A DNA stretch of 33,555 nt from Candidatus Aeolococcus gillhamiae (lineage in GTDB: Bacteria > Chloroflexota > Dormibacteria > Aeolococcales > Aeolococcaceae), in contig QHBU01000149.1 of NCBI GenBank assembly GCA_003244045.1, positions 1-33,555 on the forward strand, given 5' to 3'. The notes beneath the pieces are model-generated. The model worked only from the letters and a program-made list of their open reading frames with translations. It was not told where the DNA came from and did no database searches. Positions within the stretch are counted from its first letter, which is position 1, and each line of letters starts with the position of its first letter. Positions 25,312 to 33,474 of this stretch are shown here, in pieces. A program made the position numbers and the translations under genes.

Positions 25312-26448
25312 TCAACCACGTAGCACGCGCAGGTACAGGTCCTCAGTGGCATCGGTCGCCGCATCCCAGTCGTATTCGCGCACCACCCGGTCGCCGAGCC
25401 GGCGTGCGCCCTCGCGCTCGGTGGACGGCGACGCGAGCACTCCGGCCAGCGCGTCGTGGAGCGCATGCGCGTCGCCGCTGCGGAACAGCCGACCACCGGG
25501 CCCACTCGCGCCGATCACCTCGCGGTGCGGAGGGATGTCGCTGGCGATCAGCGGGAGTCGATATGACGCCGCCTCCAGGAGAGTGAGCGGGAGCCCCTCC
25601 AACTTCGAGGGCAGCACGAACGCGGCGGCGTTGCTGTACAGCTCCGCCAGCAGCTCGCCATGCACCGGGCCAGTGAACACGATTCGTTGGTCGGACGCGG
25701 CATCGCGCTCCAGGGTGCGCACGTATTCGTCCGTATAACTGGACCCGCCGGCGATGAGCAGGCGCGCGCCCGTGTCGAGTCCCCGGAACGCGCGGATCAG
25801 CAACGCCGGATCCTTTTCGGGCACCAGTCGCCCGACGAAGAGCACGTAGTCACCGCCATGCACACCCCAGCGCTCGGTGATCAGCCGCGGCTGCCGGACC
25901 ACGGGCACGGACACGCCGTTGCGGATGTGATGGGCCTCGCGCCCGTGGTGGGTTCGGTAGTAGGCAGCGAGAGCGGCCGACACGGTGATCGTCGCGTGGG
26001 GCACATGGGCGCTGATCCATCCCGCCCCGCGCAGAGCAATGCGCGCGCCCAACCCCCACTTCTCACGGTCGTAGTCGAGGCCATGGACGGTGAGCACCAC
26101 CTTGCGCGCCGACAGCAGGCGCGGCAGCGGCGTGAAGACCGACGGGCCGATCGCGTGGTAGTGGAGGATCTGCGCGGACTCACGGCTGGGCATCATCGCC
26201 GCCGTCGTTGACAGGCCGCTGTGGACGAGCGCCTCGAGGTGCTTGGTCGGCGCGGTGGGGACGTAGCGCACGCGCATGCCGCGGTGCTCGCTGACATGGG
26301 TGCTGCTGTAGTTGTTCCGGGTGTACACGGTGACCTGGTGCCCGCGGGCGGCCAGCCGTGAGCCGATCTCCTCGACGTGGTGCTCGACGCCCCCGATGGT
26401 GGCCGGCACGCCGCGCTGACCGATGAAGGCGATACGCAGCCGCTTCAC
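25312..26448 (-). CDS. Glycosyltransferase family 4 protein
   Basis: A 378-residue GT-B glycosyltransferase that likely adds a sugar from a nucleotide-sugar donor to a lipid-linked or surface glycan. The N-terminal domain opens RIAFIGQRGVPATIGGVEHH, typical of WcaJ-neighbour rhamnosyl- or mannosyltransferase-like proteins. The C-terminal donor domain has YVLFVGRLVPEKDPALLIRA and the E-x7-E motif in LEGLPLTLLEAASYRLPLIA. The GTG at 26448 overlaps the upstream gene's stop as GTGA, indicating coupling; a longer frame exists upstream but lies inside the neighbour. The sugar donor and acceptor cannot be deduced. Confidence 0.9.
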   Translation of the reverse strand: MKRLRIAFIGQRGVPATIGGVEHHVEEIGSRLAARGHQVTVYTRNNYSSTHVSEHRGMRVRYVPTAPTKHLEALVHSGLSTTAAMMPSRESAQILHYHAIGPSVFTPLPRLLSARKVVLTVHGLDYDREKWGLGARIALRGAGWISAHVPHATITVSAALAAYYRTHHGREAHHIRNGVSVPVVRQPRLITERWGVHGGDYVLFVGRLVPEKDPALLIRAFRGLDTGARLLIAGGSSYTDEYVRTLERDAASDQRIVFTGPVHGELLAELYSNAAAFVLPSKLEGLPLTLLEAASYRLPLIASDIPPHREVIGASGPGGRLFRSGDAHALHDALAGVLASPSTEREGARRLGDRVVREYDWDAATDATEDLYLRVLRG

Positions 26449-27689
26449 GCGGCGCTCGCGGGGCGGAGGCTGACGCCGGCATCCCGGTACGCCGTTTCGA
26501 TGCGCTCCAGGTGTCGCTGCGGGGAGAACTCGGAGGCAACCCGCTGACGCGCGCGCTCGCGCATCGACATCCCATACCCGGGGTCGGCGAGGAACGGCGC
26601 CAGCGCCCCGGCAAGTGCGACGGGATCGTTGGCCGGCACCAGGTCGCCGGTCGCGCCCGGCTCGATCAGCTCGGGCAGCCCTCCCAGGGCACTGCCCACG
26701 ACGGGGACGCCGCGGGCCAGCGCCTCGAGCACCACCATGGGCTGGTTCTCGTACCACCGCGAGGGCACGACGACGACCGACGCCGCCCGCATCATGCGGT
26801 CGACCCCGGGCTTGTCGAGCAGCCCGTGGAAGCGCACGCGGCCCGGCGCCACCTGCTCCGCCAGAGCGCGGAGCCGCGCTTCTTCAGGCCCGGCGCCGGC
26901 GATGTCGAGGGTGGCGCCGTCCAGCATGCCCACCGCGCGGACGGCGACGTCGACGCCCTTCTCCGGGGAGAGCCTGCCCGCGACGAGGATGCCACCACCC
27001 GGTTCGTCCTTGAGAGCGAGCGGCGCGTAGTCGATGAAATGGGGCACGTGGCGCAGGCGGCGCACGAACACACCCGCCTCGGCCATCTTGTCCGCAAGGA
27101 AGCGGCTGGGACAGACGAACACCCTGACCGGTGCGTACGCGCGGGTTGCGGTGTGGATGAACAGCTCACCCGCCGCCGCTGCGCTGGCGGCGAGGGAGCC
27201 GTCCTTGCAGCGGCGCAGCAGCGCGTTGTGGAACTTGCCGCCGAGGCATGCTTCGCAGATGTTGCCGTGGTCGAGGAACTGGTACGTCGGGCAGGCCAGT
27301 TTGTAGTCGTGCAGGGTCATGACCGCGGGCAGGTGACGGCGCGCAACCGGCCGCAGCACCGAGGGCGAGAGCTGGTGATAGATGTTGTGCAGGTGCACGA
27401 CGTCCGGCTCGAAGCGGTCGATGACGGCGTGCATGCCGCGCGCGGCTGAGGTCGAGTACACCATCCGCGCCGCGCCCCTGACACGCCCGCTCATCGTGGT
27501 GGGCGGCGGCTCCATCTCGATGTGGCTGGGGAAGAACTGCTGGTACTCCAGGTGCGTGTTCAGCGGGTGTTGCATGCCGAAGAACGCGACGGTATGACCC
27601 GCAGCCACCTGCAGGTCGGCGAGGTCCTCCATGTACGCCTCGGCTCCTCCACGTCGATAGAGGAACTTGTTGACGTGGAGGATCCTCAC
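26445..27689 (-). CDS. Glycosyltransferase family 4 protein
   Basis: A 414-residue GT-B glycosyltransferase. It begins ILHVNKFLYRRGGAEAYMEDL, with DVVHLHNIYHQLSPSVL and a cysteine-containing NICEACLGGKF segment seen in many GT4 capsular enzymes, then GILVAGRLSPEKGVDVAV and the ENQPMVVLEALARGVPVVG donor-site motif. Start GTG 27689, 20 bases after the polymerase gene; SD weak. Same operon as the ligase/polymerase and the following glycosyltransferase, so it probably builds the repeat unit of a surface polysaccharide. Confidence 0.9.
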   Translation of the reverse strand: MRILHVNKFLYRRGGAEAYMEDLADLQVAAGHTVAFFGMQHPLNTHLEYQQFFPSHIEMEPPPTTMSGRVRGAARMVYSTSAARGMHAVIDRFEPDVVHLHNIYHQLSPSVLRPVARRHLPAVMTLHDYKLACPTYQFLDHGNICEACLGGKFHNALLRRCKDGSLAASAAAAGELFIHTATRAYAPVRVFVCPSRFLADKMAEAGVFVRRLRHVPHFIDYAPLALKDEPGGGILVAGRLSPEKGVDVAVRAVGMLDGATLDIAGAGPEEARLRALAEQVAPGRVRFHGLLDKPGVDRMMRAASVVVVPSRWYENQPMVVLEALARGVPVVGSALGGLPELIEPGATGDLVPANDPVALAGALAPFLADPGYGMSMRERARQRVASEFSPQRHLERIETAYRDAGVSLRPASAA

Positions 27690-27708
27690 GAGGCGCCGCG
27701 GGCTGAGC

Positions 27709-29229
27709 TCAGGCGCCGTGGGGCGCCGGGAGTGGCCTGAGGTTGTCGAGCGGGGCAGGCTCGTCCTCCTCCGCGGGCGCGGGGAGCCCGCGGAGGACGG
27801 CGTTCTGCCGGTACTGCGTGACCGCGAAGGCCGCGGCGGCGAAGGCGACGTAGTACCAGAGCACGATCACCTCGCTGATCACGTTGGAGACGATGCTGAT
27901 CAGCACGAAGGCGATGACGCAGCCGGCGAAACCGACGGCGATCGACCGCTCGTAGCTGGAGGGTCGCCGCTTGGTGAACCGTAACGCGTGTCGCGCGACG
28001 ACCACCATGCTGATGAGCAGCGCGAAGTAGGCGACGGTGCCCACCACACCGGTCTCGACATACGCTCGCAGGAAGTCGTTGTGGGGCTCCTTCTGCTGGT
28101 TGGTGGCGAAGGAGCTCATCTTCAGCCCGATCCCCGTGATGGGGTCCTTGGCGGCAAGGGGCAGCACCTGGCCCCAGTAGTTGAAGCGCCAGGTCAGCGA
28201 GTTGGACGCCGTGCCTGATGGGTTGGTGGACTGGCCGAGGTCGGCGAAGCGCGCCGCGATCGTCGGCACCGCGACCAGCGACACCAGCATCGTCCCGATC
28301 ATGATGGCCAGCATCGCCCGGCGACGGCCGAGGTACGCGACTGCGAACAGCCCCACCACCACCGCGATCCACGCGCTGCGGGTGTAGGTGAAGTACAGGC
28401 TGATCACACTGCAGATCAGCAGAGGACCCATGGCCAGACGCTTGCGGATGCTGAGGTGCGGGAACAGCGCGGCCCCCATGACGATGAGCATGGTCAGGTA
28501 GATCGCGAAGGGGTTGGGCTGGGAGAACGTGCCCTGGTAGCGGTCGAAGCCGCCGCTGCTGAACTGGGTGCGGTGGAACACCACGTTGAACATCGTGAGA
28601 CCCACGGGCAGCAGCGCCGAGACGTAGATCGCGCCGATCAGCCGCTTGATGCTCTCCCTGTCGACGAGCATCACCTCGAGAACCGCGAGCATGACCACCA
28701 CTGCCGTGACACGAATCGCCTCGAGAAAGCTGACCGAGACGCTCGCCGAGTCGATGATGCTGAGGAACCCCGCGGCGGCGAACAGGCCCAGGCAGATGCG
28801 GTGGATGGACGCGGGTGGCGCCACGCGGCCCTCCCGCTTGCGCGTGAGGTACCAGAAGAAGGCGATAAGGATGAAGATCACCGCCAGGCCGCCGGCGGGG
28901 TCGAGCCCCGACGCCGACGCGGTGGCGACCCCGGCGGTCCCGGTGCTCGTCGACGACGGCTTGACAACGTCCATGCTCGATCGCAGCACGATCGTCGCGT
29001 ACACGAAGGCCTCGAAGTTGACCACCCCCAACAGCACCAGGGCGAGCCCAGCGACGAGCGCGATGGGCAGGATCACGAGCAGCTTTGAGCCGCCGGTGGC
29101 CGCGACCATGGTGCTCTCCACCGCGAGCACGACGATCACCACCCCGCAGAGCGCCATCAGCAGGCGCTCACGCGGGCTCGAGGTCGGCGATCCGTGCCGG
29201 AGTCGGGAGTTGCGGATGAGGGTTGCCAT
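27709..29229 (-). CDS. O-antigen ligase / Wzy-like polymerase family membrane protein
   Basis: A 506-residue multi-pass membrane protein of the Wzy_C (O-antigen ligase/polymerase) family. About a dozen hydrophobic segments are seen. The diagnostic region is the periplasmic loop with PITGIGLKMSSF and KEPHNDFLRAYVETG, His383 lying in the HNDFL motif, followed by a membrane segment. Family members polymerise lipid-linked repeat units or transfer the chain to an acceptor; sequence alone does not separate these. ATG at 29229, SD weak. Preceded by a strong promoter (29340-29368). Confidence 0.85.
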   Translation of the reverse strand: MATLIRNSRLRHGSPTSSPRERLLMALCGVVIVVLAVESTMVAATGGSKLLVILPIALVAGLALVLLGVVNFEAFVYATIVLRSSMDVVKPSSTSTGTAGVATASASGLDPAGGLAVIFILIAFFWYLTRKREGRVAPPASIHRICLGLFAAAGFLSIIDSASVSVSFLEAIRVTAVVVMLAVLEVMLVDRESIKRLIGAIYVSALLPVGLTMFNVVFHRTQFSSGGFDRYQGTFSQPNPFAIYLTMLIVMGAALFPHLSIRKRLAMGPLLICSVISLYFTYTRSAWIAVVVGLFAVAYLGRRRAMLAIMIGTMLVSLVAVPTIAARFADLGQSTNPSGTASNSLTWRFNYWGQVLPLAAKDPITGIGLKMSSFATNQQKEPHNDFLRAYVETGVVGTVAYFALLISMVVVARHALRFTKRRPSSYERSIAVGFAGCVIAFVLISIVSNVISEVIVLWYYVAFAAAAFAVTQYRQNAVLRGLPAPAEEDEPAPLDNLRPLPAPHGA

Positions 29230-29339
29230 CAGTGTGCTACCGGTGCGTGAGCCCGCGGGCTGTGGGTACCGTGCACTGCCTCATGACCCGGGGCAACCCG
29301 ACCTTGCCGAGGGCGATCACAGACGCCGATACGCCTTGC

Positions 29340-29368
29340 ATTGTAAGGGAAAAAGTTGGTCATGACAA
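29340..29368 (-). promoter_or_regulatory. Sigma70-like promoter for the polymerase-glycosyltransferase genes
   Basis: Minus-strand TTGTCA (29368-29363) and TACAAT (29345-29340) with a 17-base spacer. It overlaps the 3' end of the flippase gene and would start transcription near 29333, leaving a leader of about 100 bases. It matches consensus better than any other site seen here. Confidence 0.65.
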
Positions 29369-30997
29369 CCTCTCAGCGTCGGCTTGGAGCGCGGCTGTCG
29401 CCGGCCGTCTCCGCAGCGAGCGCCAGGTCGTCGAAAGATCCTTGCCGGCGAAGAGCAGCATCGCCAGGGCGAGGATGGCGACCCCGCCCAGCCCGGTGAC
29501 CGCGGTGCGGAGAAAGAGCGTGCCGGTCGAGAGGGAGTCGTCGAGCTGGAAGAGCAGGACCGCCCCCACCATCGCTGCTCCGCTGATGACAGAAGCTGCG
29601 ACGAGCCGCGGCGCCAGACGTGCCAGGCCGCGAGCCGGTGAACCGATCGCGCGACGCAGGCAGTACCAGGCGTGGGTAACGTTGACGAACTGGGCCAGCG
29701 AGTACGCAAGCGCGATCCCGATGATGGCGTTGCGGTTTCCCCACCCGAATGGCAGGGTCAGAAGAGGCAGGAGAGCCAGGTTGGCGAGCACGCCGTAGAC
29801 GGTGTTGTGCAGAGGCGTGCGCGTGTCCAGGCGGGCGAAGAACGGCGCCAGCAGGACGCGCTGTAGAGCGGAGCCGACGAGGCTGATCGAGTACACGGCG
29901 AGAATCACTCCGAGCAGCGAAGCGCTTGCCCGGGTGAAGTTGCCCCGCTGGAACACGGTCAGCGCGGCGGGCTCAGCGAGGACTGCCAGGAAGACGGTGA
30001 GCGGCACGCTGAGCGCCAACATGATGCGCAGCCCCAGCCCGGTGATGCGCAGCGTCTCGCGATTGTCGCCACGGATGTGAGCCTCGGTGAGGCGCGGCAC
30101 GAGGGCGACGACGACAGAACGGAAGAAGATGGTGCCGCCGATGGCCGAGATGAGCCGGTAGCCGTAGTTGAGGATGGTGATGGAACCCACCGGGAGAAAC
30201 GACACCATCAGCTGCTCGCCAAGGCGGGCCAGCGGGTTGCAGCCGGCGGCGACGAACGGGCGCACCGACAGTTTGCCGACGGCGCGCAGCTCTTGGTTCT
30301 TCAGGTCGAGCACAGGGCGCAGGCGTAGCCCGCGTCGCACCGCCATCGCCGTCATGAATGACACCTGGCCGACAGCGCCGGCGAGGTAGCCCCAAGCGAC
30401 GACGGCGATGACGTGCCGCGGCCCGACCAGAATCACGGTTGCAGCCACGCCGCTCAGCACGACGTTCATCAGCGCGGGCACGATGAACGCGTAGCGTGCG
30501 TTGCAGAACGCCCGCATCACCTCCGAGACGGCCACCAGCGGCACCATCGCGAAGACGATGGGAACCATCGTCGCAGCGGTGGAGACCTCGTTCGAGGAGA
30601 TGCCAGGTGCGGTGATCCGGATCAGTGGTGTGGCCAGGAGAGAGGCGAGGACCACGAATGCGGCACCGGCGACGATGACGACGCCGACGATCCGCGACAC
30701 CAGGCGGCTGGTGGCGGCGTCACCGTTAGCCGTCATCGACGTCCGGAACGCGGCGACGAGTGCCTGGTTGGCAACCACGAGGACGACGGCAACCAGGCCC
30801 AGTGGAATCCGCGCGGCGACGAAGAAGGCGTCGGTGTTGCGCCCCGCGCCAAAGCGCGCGGCGATGGTGATGTCCAGCAGCAGGCCGACCCCGACACTGA
30901 CAGCCGCCGCGACACCCGTGAGCCCTGACTGGCGGATGACGGCGCGGTCCGAGTGGTGCCCGGCGGTGTCCGCCGGGTCCCCTGGACCCCGTCTCAC
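29360..30997 (-). CDS. MurJ/MviN-like polysaccharide flippase
   Basis: A 545-residue membrane protein with about 13-14 hydrophobic segments of the MOP/MurJ superfamily, which flips lipid-linked glycan units across the membrane. Signatures include ARFGAGRNTDAFFVAARIPLG near the N-terminus, ANQALVAAF, the SVRPFVAAGCNPLARLGEQ block and TVFQRGNFTRASASLLG. In a polysaccharide operon, a Wzx-like role is more likely than lipid II flipping. The GTG at 30997 overlaps the sulfotransferase stop (GTGA), matching other coupled pairs here; GTG 31006 is a close alternative. Confidence 0.88.
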   Translation of the reverse strand: MRRGPGDPADTAGHHSDRAVIRQSGLTGVAAAVSVGVGLLLDITIAARFGAGRNTDAFFVAARIPLGLVAVVLVVANQALVAAFRTSMTANGDAATSRLVSRIVGVVIVAGAAFVVLASLLATPLIRITAPGISSNEVSTAATMVPIVFAMVPLVAVSEVMRAFCNARYAFIVPALMNVVLSGVAATVILVGPRHVIAVVAWGYLAGAVGQVSFMTAMAVRRGLRLRPVLDLKNQELRAVGKLSVRPFVAAGCNPLARLGEQLMVSFLPVGSITILNYGYRLISAIGGTIFFRSVVVALVPRLTEAHIRGDNRETLRITGLGLRIMLALSVPLTVFLAVLAEPAALTVFQRGNFTRASASLLGVILAVYSISLVGSALQRVLLAPFFARLDTRTPLHNTVYGVLANLALLPLLTLPFGWGNRNAIIGIALAYSLAQFVNVTHAWYCLRRAIGSPARGLARLAPRLVAASVISGAAMVGAVLLFQLDDSLSTGTLFLRTAVTGLGGVAILALAMLLFAGKDLSTTWRSLRRRPATAALQADAERLS

Positions 30998-32922
30998 GCC
31001 GCCCACTTCTGCCGCTGTTGGCGATGCACGTCGTCAAGGCGGGCCGTCAGCTGGTCGCACAGCATGCGCACCCGCGGGTCGAGGTCCAAAGGCGGCCGGC
31101 CCCCGGACGACGGCGATCGCAGGTGAGCGACCAGCCCGGGGCGGTAGGTGAGGTCGAGGAACGAGCAGAGGGCGCCCATGGCCCCCGGCGGGTCGCGCAG
31201 AAGGTCCTGGTACGAGGCGAGCATCACATCGTTGCGCTGCTCGAGAAGGAGCTCGAAGTAGAGACCGTTGCGCATCCACCACATGAGAGCCGCTGCGCTC
31301 TCCGGGGTCATCGTCCGGTAGTCGAAGCTCGAGAGCACGCCGAGGGTTTCCGCGGAGAGCCGCTGTGCCTGCCACATGTCGTCGCCCCTGCCCGCCGCGA
31401 TGTCCCCAAGCACGAGGAGGTTGTTGCGCCCGAACTTGCTCACCGCGGAGCGAACCCGCCCGTCAACGTCGCGGTACGCCCAGATGGCGCGCCCCGGAGA
31501 CGGGGTGCTCACGTCGTCGAGGAGGTGATCGACCCGATGGGAATCGCAGAGTGGCTTGAAGAGCACGTAACGGTGCCGGCTGGCGAGCACGATGCGCTGG
31601 ACGACCTCGTCGGAACGTAGCTGGAACAGGTGGAACGCGGCGCTGTCGTTCTCGTTGCGCACCTCGAACTCCGGCGCCGTGTCGAGTCCGCGCGCCAGCA
31701 TGTTGGTGCCGGAGCGCTGCAGGCCCACCAGGTAGACGGGGATGGCGCGGCCCGCCGGCTGCGGGTGAGCCCGGCGCCAGCGGCGCTTGTCAGCCGCGAC
31801 CCGGGCGCGCGTGATGGGGTTGAGCTCGTCCTCCTCGACGAGGCGACCGAAACCCTCGGTGCGTCCCCAGCGGAGATGGCGACGCACCTTGCGGACCAGG
31901 CGCCCGGCGGAGCGCTCGTTCGCCGGGGCGCGGTCGAAGATGGTCTCGGCGGCGGCGGAATCGACGGCCGGGGCGCGGCGCGCGGCGCGCAGCGGGTAGC
32001 CGTACCGCAGCAGAAGTGGGGCGGTGGCCGCAGCCACGAGCCGCCGGTCGCGGCTGGGCATGTCGGTGAGCCAGCGTGTGTCGGCCCGCAGGTGAACGAT
32101 GCCGTTGCGTAGCCGGTCAGGGTTGCCGGCGACGCTGTGGTTGCTGTCGAGGTGGACCGTGCCACCCACCAGCGTGGGCGCCTGCGCGGGATCGGTGCCA
32201 GTCATGGCGAGGATCCGCGCCACCGCTGCTGCCGGGTCCGCGACAAAGTCCTCGTACCGCAGGCGCAGGTAGCTGTGCGAGCGGCCATCGAACAGCGCGC
32301 TCGCGGCGAGGTTCCAGACGTCCCACAGCATCGAGCTCTTGGCAGGACCGATCTTCTCCATGTGCAGGCGGCTGGCGCCGTCCGTCAGCGCTTTGCGGCT
32401 TGCCCAGGAGTGCGCCGCCCCGCGAGGGTCGCGCACGAGGTGCACGACACGCAGGTCGATGCCCGGCGTGGCCGCGAGCAGGGTGGCGTAGGCGGGCAGC
32501 TTGGACGAGTCGACGATCACCCGGCTCGAGGTGACCTCCGCGATGGCGGGATACAGCGCCGCCAGCGCCTCGCGGGCGGGTGCAGCTGTCGCCCCCCGCG
32601 TCGGGTCGAGGCCGGGCAGCAGGCGTCCCGACACCATGCGCGGGAGGTGACGGATCCTGCCGGTGTCGGCGAGCCAGCCGACCATCGCCCGCGGGTCGAC
32701 CGCCGCCCCGCGTCGCGCCGCCGTCGCCAGGACCTCGGTCCACACGGGGCATTCGGCAACGGGGACGCCGCACCCGCACAAGCGGTTCTCGATCAGGCCC
32801 CGCTGCCAGAGGAAGCGAACCTCGCCCGCGGCGAAGAAGCCATCGACCTCGCCAAGGACGTTGGCCAGCACGGTGCTGCCGCTGCGACCCGTACCTGCGA
32901 TGTAGAGGACTGTTGTAGACAT
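30994..32922 (-). CDS. Double-domain sulfotransferase
   Basis: A 642-residue protein made of two sulfotransferase domains. N-terminal domain: phosphosulfate loop GTGRSGSTV (10-18), ENRLCGCG...EC (45-58), VIVDSSKLPAY and VRDPRGAAHSW (163-173), RYEDF. C-terminal domain (about 393-642): loop GLQRSGTNML (400-409) and a second RD motif, YRDVDGRVRSAVSKFG (483-498). A basic linker (about 340-390) joins them. Single-domain sulfotransferases usually have 250-350 residues, so this is a fusion of two divergent ones, perhaps sulfating two positions of the same glycan. ATG 32922; SD weak. Coupled to the flippase gene, which supports action on a lipid-linked saccharide. The frame is continuous; I see no sign of a sequencing fusion. 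Confidence 0.87.
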   Translation of the reverse strand: MSTTVLYIAGTGRSGSTVLANVLGEVDGFFAAGEVRFLWQRGLIENRLCGCGVPVAECPVWTEVLATAARRGAAVDPRAMVGWLADTGRIRHLPRMVSGRLLPGLDPTRGATAAPAREALAALYPAIAEVTSSRVIVDSSKLPAYATLLAATPGIDLRVVHLVRDPRGAAHSWASRKALTDGASRLHMEKIGPAKSSMLWDVWNLAASALFDGRSHSYLRLRYEDFVADPAAAVARILAMTGTDPAQAPTLVGGTVHLDSNHSVAGNPDRLRNGIVHLRADTRWLTDMPSRDRRLVAAATAPLLLRYGYPLRAARRAPAVDSAAAETIFDRAPANERSAGRLVRKVRRHLRWGRTEGFGRLVEEDELNPITRARVAADKRRWRRAHPQPAGRAIPVYLVGLQRSGTNMLARGLDTAPEFEVRNENDSAAFHLFQLRSDEVVQRIVLASRHRYVLFKPLCDSHRVDHLLDDVSTPSPGRAIWAYRDVDGRVRSAVSKFGRNNLLVLGDIAAGRGDDMWQAQRLSAETLGVLSSFDYRTMTPESAAALMWWMRNGLYFELLLEQRNDVMLASYQDLLRDPPGAMGALCSFLDLTYRPGLVAHLRSPSSGGRPPLDLDPRVRMLCDQLTARLDDVHRQQRQKWAA

Positions 32923-32939
32923 GTTTGCTCGTCCGGACA

Positions 32940-32963
32940 GCCCCGCCCAGCGGCGGGCGGGGC
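32940..32963 (-). terminator. Hairpin between Wzz-like and sulfotransferase genes
   Basis: GCCCCGCCC and GGGCGGGGC form a perfect nine-base stem with a six-base loop in the 51-base gap. No T-run follows, so it may attenuate rather than end transcription or stabilise mRNA ends. Confidence 0.5.
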
Positions 32964-32973
32964 CTGCCTAGAC

Positions 32974-33474
32974 CTACCTACTGGCGCTCGTGCGGCTCTG
33001 TTCGGCCAGCTCGCCTTCGCCACGCGCGTCCGGTGCGTCGACGGGTGCACCGGTCGGAACAGCGCCGTTCTTCGCAGGCGGCTTGGTGGCCGTCTGTGCC
33101 GGCCTTGGCACCGCCCGGCGCCTGAACCTGGTGCCGATGAAGCCCGCCGGCGCGGCGCCGGCGGAGGCCGCGCGGCCGTCCGCGCGAGCGTCGCTGCTCG
33201 AGGTTGCGGTGCTCACGACGGCCGGCCGCCGGGCGCGCAGCAGCTCCTTGAGGAGGATGAGCGCCAAAGCGAGGATGAGCGCCACGGCTGCGGCGATGGC
33301 GGTGAACCTGAGGATGTCACCCACCCGGGACACCTTGCCGAGGTTGGTGACGCTGACCGTCTTGGGGTCGTGGTTCGCCGTCAGCAGGGCCTGTGCGTCG
33401 GCAAGCAGCTGCTGGTCATGGGACAGGACGGTGAGGGATGCCTGGCGCTGCTCGGTGAGCGAGGTGTACTGACC
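32974..33474 (-). CDS. Wzz-like chain-length determinant protein, C-terminal part (5' partial)
   Basis: C-terminal part of a polysaccharide co-polymerase/chain-length regulator-like protein. The frame read from the right has a glutamine-rich helical segment (QYTSLTEQRQASLTVLSHD), then TNLGKVSRVGDILRFTA leading into one membrane segment (AIAAAVALILALALILL) and a basic, then Ala/Pro-rich cytoplasmic tail of about 80 residues. This order (coiled coil, membrane helix, tail) is typical of Wzz/YveK-type proteins. No tyrosine-kinase domain is attached. A GTG at 33333 inside the frame would skip the coiled coil and is not the real start. The start lies beyond the window; the frame is broken near 33474 by an inverted join. 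Confidence 0.65.
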   Translation of the reverse strand, partial: GQYTSLTEQRQASLTVLSHDQQLLADAQALLTANHDPKTVSVTNLGKVSRVGDILRFTAIAAAVALILALALILLKELLRARRPAVVSTATSSSDARADGRAASAGAAPAGFIGTRFRRRAVPRPAQTATKPPAKNGAVPTGAPVDAPDARGEGELAEQSRTSASR

